A DNA stretch of 64,000 bases from UBA7672 sp044224605 (GTDB taxonomy: Bacteria > Pseudomonadota > Alphaproteobacteria > Caulobacterales > Hyphomonadaceae), in contig JBGAKC010000024.1 of the NCBI GenBank assembly GCA_044224605.1, positions 12,811-76,810 on the forward strand, written 5' to 3'. The translations under genes and the position numbers were made by a program. Below, one piece after another: positions 34,631 through 45,108 of this stretch (the stretch's first letter is position 1; each line of letters opens with the position of its first letter). The notes beneath the pieces are model-generated. The model saw nothing but the letters and a program-made list of their open reading frames with translations. It was not told the origin of the DNA and did not search any database.

Positions 34631-35562
34631 CTGAAGTTGTCCTCCGACTTGCCCATCAGGTGGATGAAGGCGTCCTCGAGGGTCGGCTGCGTGCGTTTCC
34701 AGATAAAGGGGTCGCGGCGGTAGGGCTGCAGCGCCTTGTCGAGTGCGCCTTCATCCGTGCCGCTGACGTGCAGTGTCACGCCGAAGGGCGCTGCGGCCTC
34801 GACGCCGGGGAGCCTCGCGATCTCGGGCGACAACCTGTCGACGCCCGGGCCTTCACCTTCCCAGGTGACGAGGCCGACCTGTTTCAGGATGTCCGCCGCC
34901 GTTCCACGCGCCATCAGCGTACCGTAGGCGATGTAGGCGATGTCATGACAGCGTTCGGCCTCGTCCATGTAGTGGGTAGAGACGAGCACAGTGAGTCCCT
35001 GCGCGGAGAGCCCATGGATCTCGTCCCAGAACTGCCGCCGCGCCTGCGGGTCAACGCCTGCCGTGGGTTCGTCAAGCAGCAGGAGTTCCGGCTCGTGCAG
35101 GGTCGTCGCGGCCAGCGCCATGCGCTGTTTCCATCCGCCTGACAGCTTCCCCGCCAGCTGTTTGCGACGCTCATGGAGGCCGAGGCGATCCAGCGCGTCC
35201 TTCACGCGCTCGCGCCGGTGATCGAGACCGTGGACGCGCGCCATGAACATCAGGTTCTCTTCGATGGTGAGGTCATCGTAGAGCGAGAATTTCTGCGTCA
35301 TGTAGCCGACACGCAGCTTGATCGCATCCGACTGCTTCACGATGTCGAGGCCGAGGCATTTGCCGCTTCCCGAGTCAGGCGTCAGCAGGCCGCACAGCAT
35401 GCGCAGCGTCGTTGTCTTCCCCGACCCGTTGGGGCCGAGGAAGCCGGTGATCCGGCCGCGAGGAACCTGGATCGAGAAGTCCTTCACCACATGCTTGTCG
35501 CCGAACGACTTGTTCAGCCCCTGCACGTCAATGGCGAAGTCCGCTGGCGACTGAGTGGTCAT
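34627..35562 (-). CDS. ABC transporter ATP-binding protein
   Basis: A 311-residue single ATPase. Walker A is GPNGSGKTT, the signature is LSGGWKQRMALA, Walker B is LLLLDEPTAGVD, and the switch His is in VLVSTHYMDEAERC. It energises the permease encoded next. In the related E. coli YbhF two ATPase domains are fused; here there is one. Stop and start codons overlap the neighbours by 4 bp on both sides. Confidence 0.95.
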   Translation of the reverse strand: MTTQSPADFAIDVQGLNKSFGDKHVVKDFSIQVPRGRITGFLGPNGSGKTTTLRMLCGLLTPDSGSGKCLGLDIVKQSDAIKLRVGYMTQKFSLYDDLTIEENLMFMARVHGLDHRRERVKDALDRLGLHERRKQLAGKLSGGWKQRMALAATTLHEPELLLLDEPTAGVDPQARRQFWDEIHGLSAQGLTVLVSTHYMDEAERCHDIAYIAYGTLMARGTAADILKQVGLVTWEGEGPGVDRLSPEIARLPGVEAAAPFGVTLHVSGTDEGALDKALQPYRRDPFIWKRTQPTLEDAFIHLMGKSEDNFR

Positions 35563-36542
35563 CTTGCCGTGGCCTTGAGCGGCATGACATCGACAGGCTG
35601 GCCAGGCGTCAGCCCCCTGGACGAGACTGGCGACGCCTCGACCATGAACACCATGCGCTCGCGCGACTCGCGGCTGTAGATCACCGGCGGGGTAAATTCC
35701 GGACGAGGGGAGACGTAGGTGATCCTGGCCTTCATCCCGGCCCCACAGCCATCGCAGGAGAACGTGACTTCCGATCCAATCGCGTAGGCCGCAATTCCGT
35801 CCTGCGGCGCAAAGAAGCGCAGTCGAACGCGATCATCCGGGATGAAGGACAGAACTGGCTGGTTCGCCGGCACCCATTCGCCGGCCTGGAAGAACACGTC
35901 TTCGACGCGTCCACCCGAGGGGGCCGCCGGTGCGATGTCTGAGAGCCGCGCCTCCGCTGCGCCAAGCGCAGCCTCGGCTTCGCGCACACGATCCTGCGCG
36001 GCGCGCGCCTGATCTTCGCGCGCGCCGAGCTTGGCCGCCTGCAGCTGCTTTTCGATCGCTTTCACATTGGCCTCGGCTGTCGCGCGAGCGGCCTGCGCAG
36101 AGTCAAGTTGTGCGCGCGAGGCTGCGCCTGCTTCAGTCAATGGCTTTACCCGCTTCAGCGTGAGATCGGCCTCGTTGAGCTGCGCGCGGGCGGCGACAAG
36201 CCGGGCTTCGATCACGCCAAGCTCGGCTGGACGCTGGCCGCGCTGAGCGTCGGCGGCGAGCGCCTTCGCAGCCGAGGTCTCAGCTGCCGCCTGGTCGCGG
36301 GCGGCTTCGCTCTGCGCCGGATCGATGGCGAAGAATTTCGCGCCGGCCTTCACGGCATCGCCGCGCCGGACGTTGAGCTCGACCAGCCGTCCCGCGACAG
36401 GTGAAGCCGGATAGAGCGGTTCGCCTTCAACATAACCCGAGAGGACGCCATGGTCGGATCCGCCACGGCCGAGGATCAGGAAGCCGGCCAGGCCGGCGGC
36501 TGCGAGCGCGAGGGCTCCAACAAGTATCTGCTGCGGTTTCAT
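35559..36542 (-). CDS. HlyD-type membrane fusion protein
   Basis: A 327-residue periplasmic adaptor. An N-terminal membrane anchor (ILVGALALAAAGLAGFLIL) is followed by the lipoyl half-motif PVAGRLVELNVRRGDAVKAGAKFFAIDP, a long Ala/Arg/Gln coiled-coil hairpin (about 80-190) and the second lipoyl half with VFFQAGEWVPANQPVLSFI. It links an inner-membrane ABC pump to an outer-membrane channel, similar to YbhG. A CDGCGAG loop near 245 is typical of that subgroup. Confidence 0.93.
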   Translation of the reverse strand: MKPQQILVGALALAAAGLAGFLILGRGGSDHGVLSGYVEGEPLYPASPVAGRLVELNVRRGDAVKAGAKFFAIDPAQSEAARDQAAAETSAAKALAADAQRGQRPAELGVIEARLVAARAQLNEADLTLKRVKPLTEAGAASRAQLDSAQAARATAEANVKAIEKQLQAAKLGAREDQARAAQDRVREAEAALGAAEARLSDIAPAAPSGGRVEDVFFQAGEWVPANQPVLSFIPDDRVRLRFFAPQDGIAAYAIGSEVTFSCDGCGAGMKARITYVSPRPEFTPPVIYSRESRERMVFMVEASPVSSRGLTPGQPVDVMPLKATAR

Positions 36543-37186
36543 GGGCGGCTCGTCAGAAGTCCGGGCAGCACGTTGTCGAGATGCTGCTGCATGAGGCTGG
36601 GGATGTCGAAAGGCTTCGCCCCGGCGGGGACAAACGTCTCGTGGAAGATCACGCCCAGCAGGAGCGGCGACATGATCGAGACGGCGTGGTTGCGCGCATC
36701 GCCCTTGCGGACTTCGCCGCGCTCCTGGGCCCGCTCGATAACCCTGATCAGCAGGCCGAGCCCTTTGGCGAGAGCATCGTCGTGCCAGATGCGTGCGATG
36801 CCGGGGAAGTTCCCGGATTCGCCGATCACCATCTTGATCACCTTGCCCATGCCGGACTGGGCCGCCAGTTCGCCAACCCGCTGCATCATCAGGCGGATCA
36901 GCTGTTCGAAAGGGCCTGGGAAACCGAGCGCGAAGGCTTCGATCTGCCCGATATTAGGAGCGATCGCGTCCTTCACCACGGCTTCGAAGATGTCCTGCTT
37001 GGTCTCGAAATAGAGGTAGAGAGCGCCCTTCGAGACGCCGGCGCGTTTGGCGATGTCGTCCAGCCGGGCCGATGCGAAGCCTTTTTCCGAGAAGACCTCG
37101 TAGGCGGCCTGGACGATTTCGGCGGGCCGGGCGTCTGCCCGACGCCGCCATTTGGGGGCGGAAGGTGACGAAGAAGGCTCTGACAT
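36539..37186 (-). CDS. TetR family repressor of the efflux operon
   Basis: A 215-residue TetR/AcrR regulator. The DNA-binding domain reads AEIVQAAYEVFSEKGFASARLDDIAKRAGVSKGALYLYFETKQDIFEAVV. The ligand domain is helical with an EQLIRLMMQRVGELA segment. It is first in a four-gene operon with the adaptor, ATPase and permease (all 4-bp overlaps), as in the E. coli CecR-ybhGFSR system. An operator-like site at 37203-37218 lies 17 bp before the ATG. Confidence 0.93.
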   Translation of the reverse strand: MSEPSSSPSAPKWRRRADARPAEIVQAAYEVFSEKGFASARLDDIAKRAGVSKGALYLYFETKQDIFEAVVKDAIAPNIGQIEAFALGFPGPFEQLIRLMMQRVGELAAQSGMGKVIKMVIGESGNFPGIARIWHDDALAKGLGLLIRVIERAQERGEVRKGDARNHAVSIMSPLLLGVIFHETFVPAGAKPFDIPSLMQQHLDNVLPGLLTSRP

Positions 37187-37202
37187 TACAGCTCTTTTAT
37201 AT

Positions 37203-37218
37203 AACTAACCAGTCAGTT
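37203..37218. promoter_or_regulatory. TetR/AcrR operator-like site
   Basis: Near-palindrome AACTAACCAGTCAGTT (6 of 8 pairs), flanked on both sides by direct copies of ATATAAC. On the minus strand it lies between two TTATAT hexamers 16 bp apart, i.e. within the likely promoter of the efflux operon. Confidence 0.6.
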
Positions 37219-37280
37219 ACATATAACCATAGGCGCGCCGAGTCCAGACGCGGAGGAAAAATTCTTCACAGGAGCAGGGC

Positions 37281-37293
37281 GTACCGCCGGTAC
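37281..37293. promoter_or_regulatory. GTACCG-CGGTAC palindrome upstream of the hybrid kinase
   Basis: GTACCG, central C, CGGTAC: a perfect 13-bp palindrome 87 bp before the kinase start. Its arms equal the core of the palindrome at 31554-31576. Confidence 0.5.
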
Positions 37294-37379
37294 TTGCCGG
37301 TAGCGGACGGGAACGGTCGCTAAACCAATCGCGCGTAAAGAATTCAGGCTGATATCTTTACGGGCGGACCGCTTAGCTA

Positions 37380-39680
<2,301 letters not shown>

Positions 39681-39736
39681 CCGGTTGCCCGCAGCCGCAG
39701 GACCCGTCATCGTGGCGACTTCCACGGAGGCGCTCG

Positions 39737-40816
39737 ATGGCCGGTTTCAGTCAAAGTCTGTGTCTTGGACTTGTCCTGCTCGGGCTCAGCGCGTGCGCAT
39801 CGCCCTCGCCCGGCGCTCTTTCCTCGGCGTCGGCGTGGTCCTGCCCCCAAGGCTTCGAGCCAAGGGCAGGGCTCAACACCAACTTCCCCCACGAAGGCAT
39901 GATGCGGGCCTTTGTCGTCGCTCCGGCGAAAGGTGTGACTGGTCCAGCCCCGGTCTGGGTTCCGCTCACAGGCACCGTTGAATCAACCAACGCCAATCTC
40001 ACGGTGGCGCGCTCCGGCGCAAACGGGTTGATGGCGGAGCAGGGTTTCACCGTGATCGGTCCCGTGCGTCAGTGCGCCGGTCAGGATCCGGATGTCGGCC
40101 GGGCGCCGTGCGACGGTCCGGGATCCAATGGCTGGAACTGGAAGCCGTGGAATGATGGCCGCGCCGGCAATGCAGACGGCGAAAAGTGGAAGAATGATGC
40201 GGGCGCGGACTCGCGTTTCTTCGAGGCGATGGTGCGCTGCGTTGGGACGAAATTCCCGCTTGATGCGAAGCGTCTGTTCATCGGTGGCATCTCGGCAGGC
40301 GGCACGGTGACCAACCGCGCGCTGACCTTCAATTCGCAGTTCTGGGCCGGCGGCATGCCGATCTCCGGCGAGTGGTATGTGTCGAACGATGACGGCTCCT
40401 TCCTCTCGTTCAACGACGCGCGGCAGGCCGTCATCAGCAACCCCACGAAGGTCCATCAGGGCCGCATCGGGCCCTACCCGCTGCACAAGACGCTGAGCCC
40501 GCTGATCGTCATAACGGTGTGGGGTGGGGAGAAGGACCTGTGGGACTGCGGTCCGCCGACGGGTCTATGTGCGGATTACCGGCCGTCGACGCAGGCAGGC
40601 TCCAATTATTTCTCGTCGATGCCGAACGTAGTGCATGTCGCCTGCAGCGCCACGCACGGGCATATGTGGCCGCAGGTGAATACGCAGGCCTTCAACCTGT
40701 GGGCGCTGAAGACGATGGCGTCACATCCCAAAGGATCGGATCCGAAGTCCTTTCATCTAAACCCGCCGCCGGATGGGTATTCCTGCACGCTCGGGCCCTT
40801 CGCCGATCACTACTAG
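39737..40816 (+). CDS. Alpha/beta hydrolase lipoprotein (poly-ester depolymerase-like)
   Basis: A 359-residue exported hydrolase. The signal ends in LSACAS, a lipobox, so lipid anchoring at Cys20 is predicted. The nucleophile elbow is GGISAGGT; the acid is probably Asp in GGEKDLWDC and the base His in THGHMWP, in the right order for an esterase related to poly-hydroxyalkanoate depolymerases/feruloyl esterases. GGAGG is 8 nt before the ATG. It is followed by an exported unknown protein and a dehydrogenase on the same strand. Confidence 0.82.
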   Translation: MAGFSQSLCLGLVLLGLSACASPSPGALSSASAWSCPQGFEPRAGLNTNFPHEGMMRAFVVAPAKGVTGPAPVWVPLTGTVESTNANLTVARSGANGLMAEQGFTVIGPVRQCAGQDPDVGRAPCDGPGSNGWNWKPWNDGRAGNADGEKWKNDAGADSRFFEAMVRCVGTKFPLDAKRLFIGGISAGGTVTNRALTFNSQFWAGGMPISGEWYVSNDDGSFLSFNDARQAVISNPTKVHQGRIGPYPLHKTLSPLIVITVWGGEKDLWDCGPPTGLCADYRPSTQAGSNYFSSMPNVVHVACSATHGHMWPQVNTQAFNLWALKTMASHPKGSDPKSFHLNPPPDGYSCTLGPFADHY

Positions 40817-40917
40817 CGGAGCTGTCGCGGCGTGATGCTTTCCGCGCGGGGCATTCCGGCCTAGGCTTTTCTTGAAACTGGACGAGCCGAGATGCTCGCC
40901 AGCGCGAGGAGGATGCG

Positions 40918-41982
40918 ATGAAGAAACTGCTTTGCACTTGCGCAGCCGCGCTGGTCTTTTCCACGCCGGCATTCGCACAGGCGCCCTATTCCCCGCCGCG
41001 TACGCCTGAGGGCAAGCCAGACCTTCAGGGCGTCTGGTCGAACCAGTCGCTGACCAACCTGTCGCGCACGCCGAACATGAAGCTCTCGGTGACGAAGGAA
41101 GAAGCCGCGGAGCTGGTGAAGAACAATCCGTGGATCCTGCTGGCGCAGAGCGAGGAAGGCGCCTCGAAGTTGAATGACGGCCTGCTCGAGGACAAGAACA
41201 ATGACCGCGGTTACAACACGTTCTGGATCGATCCCGGCGTCGCCTTCGCGACGGTGAAGGGTGAGATCCGCACGTCCTGGATCGTCGACCCGCCGGATGG
41301 CCGCGTGCCTGTGTCGCCTGCAGGCCAGAAGGCGCGCGCGGATGCCGCCGCCAAGAAGCGCGCGACGATGTATCAGGGGCCGGAAACGCTTCCGATCGCG
41401 GAGCGTTGTCTTATCGGTTTCACGGGGGCTGGCGGCCCGGGGATGCTGAACACGATTTACAACAACAACTATCAAATCGTGCAGACAAGGGATGCGCTGA
41501 TGATCCTCGTCGAGATGGTGCACGATGCGAGGATCATTCCGATCGCGGCGAGCAAGGCTGAAGCTAAGCACAGGCCGGCGGCGATCAAGCCCTGGCTTGG
41601 CGACAGCGTCGGCTGGTGGGAAGGCGACACGCTGGTGGTCGAGACAGTCAACGTGCATCCCGAGCAGGCGAACCAGGGCCAGATCATTCTCAGTCCGCAA
41701 GGCAAGGTGATCGAGAGGTTCGCTCGCGCTGCCGATGGTCAGCTCTATTACGAATTCACCGTCGACGATCCGGTCTACTACACGCAGACCTGGAAGGCGG
41801 AGGAGACGCTGAACAAGCGGGATGAGTCCGTCTACGAATATGCCTGCCACGAGGGCAACTACGCCATGGAAGGCATTCTCGGAGGCGCGAGGATTCTCGA
41901 GGCGGCCGGTCGCGAGAACAAGCAGGGACCTGGCATCTTCGGGCCGACGGCGCCGCCGCCCAAGCCGCGTGGAGTGCAATAG
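40918..41982 (+). CDS. Exported protein of the PDLxGVW family
   Basis: A 354-residue protein with a signal peptide (MKKLLCTCAAALVFSTPAFA-QA). The mature N terminus PYSPPRTPEGKPDLQGVWSNQ is the recurrent start of a widespread exported family of unknown function; QIVQTRDALMILVEMVHDARIIPI and WLGDSVGWWEGDTLVVETVNVH are its other conserved blocks. No catalytic motif is identifiable. The stop codon directly abuts the GTG of the following dehydrogenase, so the pair is co-translated. Probably periplasmic. Confidence 0.75.
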   Translation: MKKLLCTCAAALVFSTPAFAQAPYSPPRTPEGKPDLQGVWSNQSLTNLSRTPNMKLSVTKEEAAELVKNNPWILLAQSEEGASKLNDGLLEDKNNDRGYNTFWIDPGVAFATVKGEIRTSWIVDPPDGRVPVSPAGQKARADAAAKKRATMYQGPETLPIAERCLIGFTGAGGPGMLNTIYNNNYQIVQTRDALMILVEMVHDARIIPIAASKAEAKHRPAAIKPWLGDSVGWWEGDTLVVETVNVHPEQANQGQIILSPQGKVIERFARAADGQLYYEFTVDDPVYYTQTWKAEETLNKRDESVYEYACHEGNYAMEGILGGARILEAAGRENKQGPGIFGPTAPPPKPRGVQ

Positions 41983-42687
41983 GTGGCGAACGTCTTCGTG
42001 ACGGACCTCAGGGGTTTCGCCAATCCGGTGATTGCGGCTCGGCTGAGACAAGCCGGGGCGCGGGTGATCGCCTGCGATCCGGCCATCACCCGGGATGGCG
42101 AGGAAGAGGGTATCGAGGTGATCGCGTGGGGAACACCCGGCGATCTCGTGGCGCGGGCGGCAGAGCGATTTGGCGGCAGGCTCGATGCGATCGTGATCTC
42201 GCCCGCCATGCCGGCGCCGCGCACCAGGGTCGAGGACCTCGGGATCGAGGAACTGATGCCGTACTTCCAGCGGCTCGCAGCGGAATCGATCGCATTCGCT
42301 GGCGCGGCGGTGAAAGTCATGCGGCCCAACAAGTCAGGACGCATCGTGTTCGGATCATCATCCGGACCGATCGGCGGGATACCTGGCTTTGCCGCCTATG
42401 CGGCCGCGCGCGCCGCCGTGAATGGCGTCGTGCGCACGCTGGCGCTTGAAGTCGCCGGCGATGGCATCTCGGTCAACGCCGTAGGCGCCAACTTCATCCA
42501 GACCGAGACCTACTATCCAAAAGCGCTGCTCGAGGATCCGGTGAAGGGACCAAGGCTGCTTGCGCGCGTGCCGATGGGCCGCCTCGGCGAAGCCGAGGAG
42601 GTGGCGGCCCTCATCGAGCTGCTGGCCATGGGCCATAGCGGCTTCGTCTCCGGGCAGGTGATCCCGATCTCGGGAGCCTGGTGCTAG
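41983..42687 (+). CDS. Short-chain dehydrogenase with halohydrin-dehalogenase-type triad
   Basis: A 234-residue Rossmann-fold SDR. The usual TGxxxGxG dinucleotide motif is absent; the N terminus is VFVTDLRGFAN instead. The active-site residues are Ser126, Tyr139 and Arg143, spaced S-x12-Y-x3-R. Ordinary SDRs have Lys four after Tyr; Arg there is the mark of halohydrin dehalogenases, which also replace the NAD motif by T-x4-F/Y-x-G. Here the last position is Asn14 rather than Gly. The second half (SGRIVFGSSSG, VNAVGANFIQTETYY) also resembles HheC-type enzymes. GTG start immediately follows the upstream stop. Epoxide/halohydrin chemistry is inferred, not shown. Confidence 0.7.
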   Translation: MANVFVTDLRGFANPVIAARLRQAGARVIACDPAITRDGEEEGIEVIAWGTPGDLVARAAERFGGRLDAIVISPAMPAPRTRVEDLGIEELMPYFQRLAAESIAFAGAAVKVMRPNKSGRIVFGSSSGPIGGIPGFAAYAAARAAVNGVVRTLALEVAGDGISVNAVGANFIQTETYYPKALLEDPVKGPRLLARVPMGRLGEAEEVAALIELLAMGHSGFVSGQVIPISGAWC

Positions 42688-42808
42688 ACGGAGTAACGGG
42701 CCGTGCTGAGCCTGAAGCGTTGAGCTGAAGGTGGTCGTCCCTCAGTTTGATGGTGTGACGGCGTCAGGCTTGTGGCCTGCGCCAAGCATCGCTGAAGGAC
42801 AACCACCC

Positions 42809-42991
42809 ATGAAACATCATGCCGGTATCGACGTCTCGCTGGATGCCTCGCATGTGTGCGTGGTGGATGGCGCGGGCAGGATCTTGAGAGACGCGCAGAT
42901 TCTGGGCGAACCCGCTGCGCTGGTCGCATGGTTTGGAGGCTTCGAGAAGCCGATCGGGCGGATCGGATTGGAAGCTGGGCCTACTTCATGA
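42809..42991 (+). pseudogene. Truncated IS110-family transposase
   Basis: About 60 residues matching the N terminus of IS110-type transposases: HAGIDVSLDASHVCVVDGAG (with the first catalytic Asp of the DEDD domain) and RIGLEAGPTS. The frame then stops where the neighbouring tetR gene begins; full transposases have about 340 residues. About 90 bp of non-coding sequence before the ATG may be what remains of the left end, the place where intact IS110 elements encode their bridge RNA. Clearly a dead remnant. Confidence 0.75.
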
Positions 42992-43592
42992 AGCGTTCGG
43001 AGAAGAACGCGATCACGCGGTTGGCTGCGGCTTCGCGCTGGTCACGCGTGTCGCCGAACGTCTGGCCGAGCTTTCCTTCGAGCAGCAGGGTCGCAAGACC
43101 GTGCGCTGCCGCCCACGAGGCGATGACCGGCGTAAGGTCCGGGTTCGCCTTGTCGGAAGAATGCCCATGTGCATCGAGAACCTCGACCACCACGTTGAAG
43201 CACTTCTCGGCTTTCGCCTTGGCTTCGGGGTAGCGGGTGAGATCGCACATCTCGTTCCGGAACATCAGCCGGAAGAGTTCGGGATGGTTGAGTGCGAAGC
43301 GGATATACGCCTCGCCCATCGCCTTGTTCTTCGCAGCCTTGTCCCGCGCCAGACCTATTGCGCTGACCATGTAGTCATAGAGCTGGTCGAATCCATCGCC
43401 GGCCAGCTCCGCAAGGATTGCCTCGCGGTCCGCGAAATAGTGGTACGGAGCCTGGTGGCTCACGCCCGCCCGCCGTGCGACTTCCCTCATCGACAGCGCG
43501 CCCAAGCCACCCTCGTTCATGAGGGCCAGGCTGGCCTGGAGAATTCCGGCGCGGACATCGTCCTTGCCGGCAGTCCGAGTTAAAGCAGTCAT
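42981..43592 (-). CDS. TetR family regulator with WHG-type C-terminal domain
   Basis: A 203-residue TetR. The DNA-binding domain is AGILQASLALMNEGGLGALSMREVARRAGVSHQAPYHYFADREAILAEL; the C-terminal domain contains FALNHPELFRLMF, typical of the WHG/TetR_C group that often controls fatty-acid genes. Its stop codon lies inside the junction with the IS110 remnant, so the last residues may be changed. It is divergent from an acyl-CoA dehydrogenase cluster with a TetR-type operator in between, and probably represses that cluster in response to an acyl-CoA. Confidence 0.92.
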   Translation of the reverse strand: MTALTRTAGKDDVRAGILQASLALMNEGGLGALSMREVARRAGVSHQAPYHYFADREAILAELAGDGFDQLYDYMVSAIGLARDKAAKNKAMGEAYIRFALNHPELFRLMFRNEMCDLTRYPEAKAKAEKCFNVVVEVLDAHGHSSDKANPDLTPVIASWAAAHGLATLLLEGKLGQTFGDTRDQREAAANRVIAFFSERFMK

Positions 43593-43613
43593 TGATCGCC
43601 TATTTTTATGTAC

Positions 43614-43626
43614 TTGACACTGTCTA
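43614..43626. promoter_or_regulatory. TetR operator for the acyl-CoA cluster
   Basis: TTGACACTGTCTA, a 13-bp site with GACA and TGTC arms around a central C. Sites of the form TNGACA-N-TGTCNA are widespread for TetR regulators of acyl-CoA genes. It lies 21 bp before the tetR ATG in the divergent promoter region. Confidence 0.65.
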
Positions 43627-43814
43627 GGCGTGTTCCCCCCGTGTCAAGCTCTCCCAAGTCAGTTTGGTGACATAAGCCGGGCCGTCTGTCAGCTGAGTCT
43701 TACTAGCCAATTCCCCCTGGTGAATTCCAGCTGTCTTTTCCGGCAGTTGGCGGCGCGCTCCGAATGAACAAGAGTGGGGACCGACACCGGAAACGCGGTG
43801 ATGGGAGGACTGCC

Positions 43815-45098
43815 TTGGACTTCAATCTGCCGCCGGGACTTGTCGCCTATCTCAAGGAGCTCGACCAGTTCATCGAGGCCGAGATCAAGCCGCTCGAGAA
43901 CGCGGACGACAATATTCGCTTCTTCGACCATCGCCGCGAGCATTCGCGCACCAACTGGGAGGAGGGCGGCCTGCCGCGCCACGACTGGGAAGAGCTGCTG
44001 CGCGAGGCTCGGCGGCGTGCGGACAAGGCCGGCCATTTCCGCTTCGCGCTGGCAAAGGAGCTTGGCGGCTCCGCGCGCGATGTCGGGTGCGGCATGAACC
44101 TGTCGATGGCGGTCATCCGCGAGCATCTCGCAGCTAAGGGCCTCGGGCTCCACAACGATCTGCAGAACGAACACTCGATCGTCGGCAATTCCGTCGGCGC
44201 GCTCCTGATGTGGAATTACGGCACCGACGCCCAGAAGAAGGAATGGATGCAGGATCTCGCCGCCGGCAAGCGCGGTTTCGCCTTCGGCATCACCGAACCT
44301 GCTCATGGCTCCGACGCGACACACATGGAAACCGTCGCGCGCCGCGATGGCGATCACTGGATCATCGACGGCGAGAAGACGTGGAACTCCGGCATCCACA
44401 AGGCCAGCCACGACATGATCATGGCGCGTACGTCAGGCAAGGCCGGAGACGGTCACGGCATTACCGCCTTCCTTGTGCCGGCCAACGCGCCGGGCTTCAA
44501 GGTCGAGGAATATCTCTGGACGTTCAACATGCCGACCGACCATGCGCATGTGACGCTGAAGGGCGTGCGCGTGCCCGACAGCGCTGTGTTCGGCGGGGAA
44601 GGGCGAGGCCTTCAGGTCGTCCAGCACTTCTTCAACGAGAACCGCATCCGCCAGGCGGCGTCATCACTTGGCGCGGCGCAGTACTGCATCAACGAGGCTG
44701 TCGCTTACGCCAATGTCCGCGCGCCCTTCGGCAAGAAGCTGGCGAGCAATCAGGCCATCCAGTTCCCGCTAGTCGAGCTGCAGACCCAGTGCGAAATGCT
44801 TCGCGCGCTGATCCACAAGACGGCCTGGCAGATGGACACGATCGGCAACTTCGCCGTCTCGGACAAGGTCTCGATGTGCAATTACTGGGCGAACCGCCTG
44901 TGCTGCGAGGCGGCCGACCGCGCCATGCAGACCTTCGGCGGCCTTGGCTATTCGCGCCACAAGCCGTTCGAACACATCTATCGCCACCACCGCCGCTATC
45001 GCATCACCGAAGGCTCGGAGGAGATCCAGATGCGCCGCGTCGCCGGCTACATGTTCGGCTTCATGGGCCAGCGCGCGCCCAAAGGCGTGCAGGAGTAG
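43815..45098 (+). CDS. Acyl-CoA dehydrogenase, ACAD10/11- or LvaC-like
   Basis: A 427-residue flavin acyl-CoA dehydrogenase. FAD-contact blocks FAFGITEPAHGSDATHMET and WIIDGEKTWNSGIHKASHDM, and the C-terminal ITEGSEEIQMRRVAGYMFG, are typical of the branch that includes mammalian ACAD10/11 and Pseudomonas LvaC. The start is TTG at 43815, because GGGAGG lies 6 nt upstream; an in-frame ATG at 43764 lacks one. It is followed after 10 bp by a phosphotransferase, the same partnership seen in ACAD10/11 (fused) and the Lva pathway, so it may act on a 4-phosphorylated acyl-CoA. Confidence 0.9.
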   Translation: MDFNLPPGLVAYLKELDQFIEAEIKPLENADDNIRFFDHRREHSRTNWEEGGLPRHDWEELLREARRRADKAGHFRFALAKELGGSARDVGCGMNLSMAVIREHLAAKGLGLHNDLQNEHSIVGNSVGALLMWNYGTDAQKKEWMQDLAAGKRGFAFGITEPAHGSDATHMETVARRDGDHWIIDGEKTWNSGIHKASHDMIMARTSGKAGDGHGITAFLVPANAPGFKVEEYLWTFNMPTDHAHVTLKGVRVPDSAVFGGEGRGLQVVQHFFNENRIRQAASSLGAAQYCINEAVAYANVRAPFGKKLASNQAIQFPLVELQTQCEMLRALIHKTAWQMDTIGNFAVSDKVSMCNYWANRLCCEAADRAMQTFGGLGYSRHKPFEHIYRHHRRYRITEGSEEIQMRRVAGYMFGFMGQRAPKGVQE

Positions 45099-45108
45099 GC
45101 GCACGGGA

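Noticed and set aside
42688..42808. IS110 bridge-RNA segment before the transposase remnant
   Set aside because: The position is right, but I could not recognise a bridge-RNA fold and the element's left boundary is not definable from one copy.
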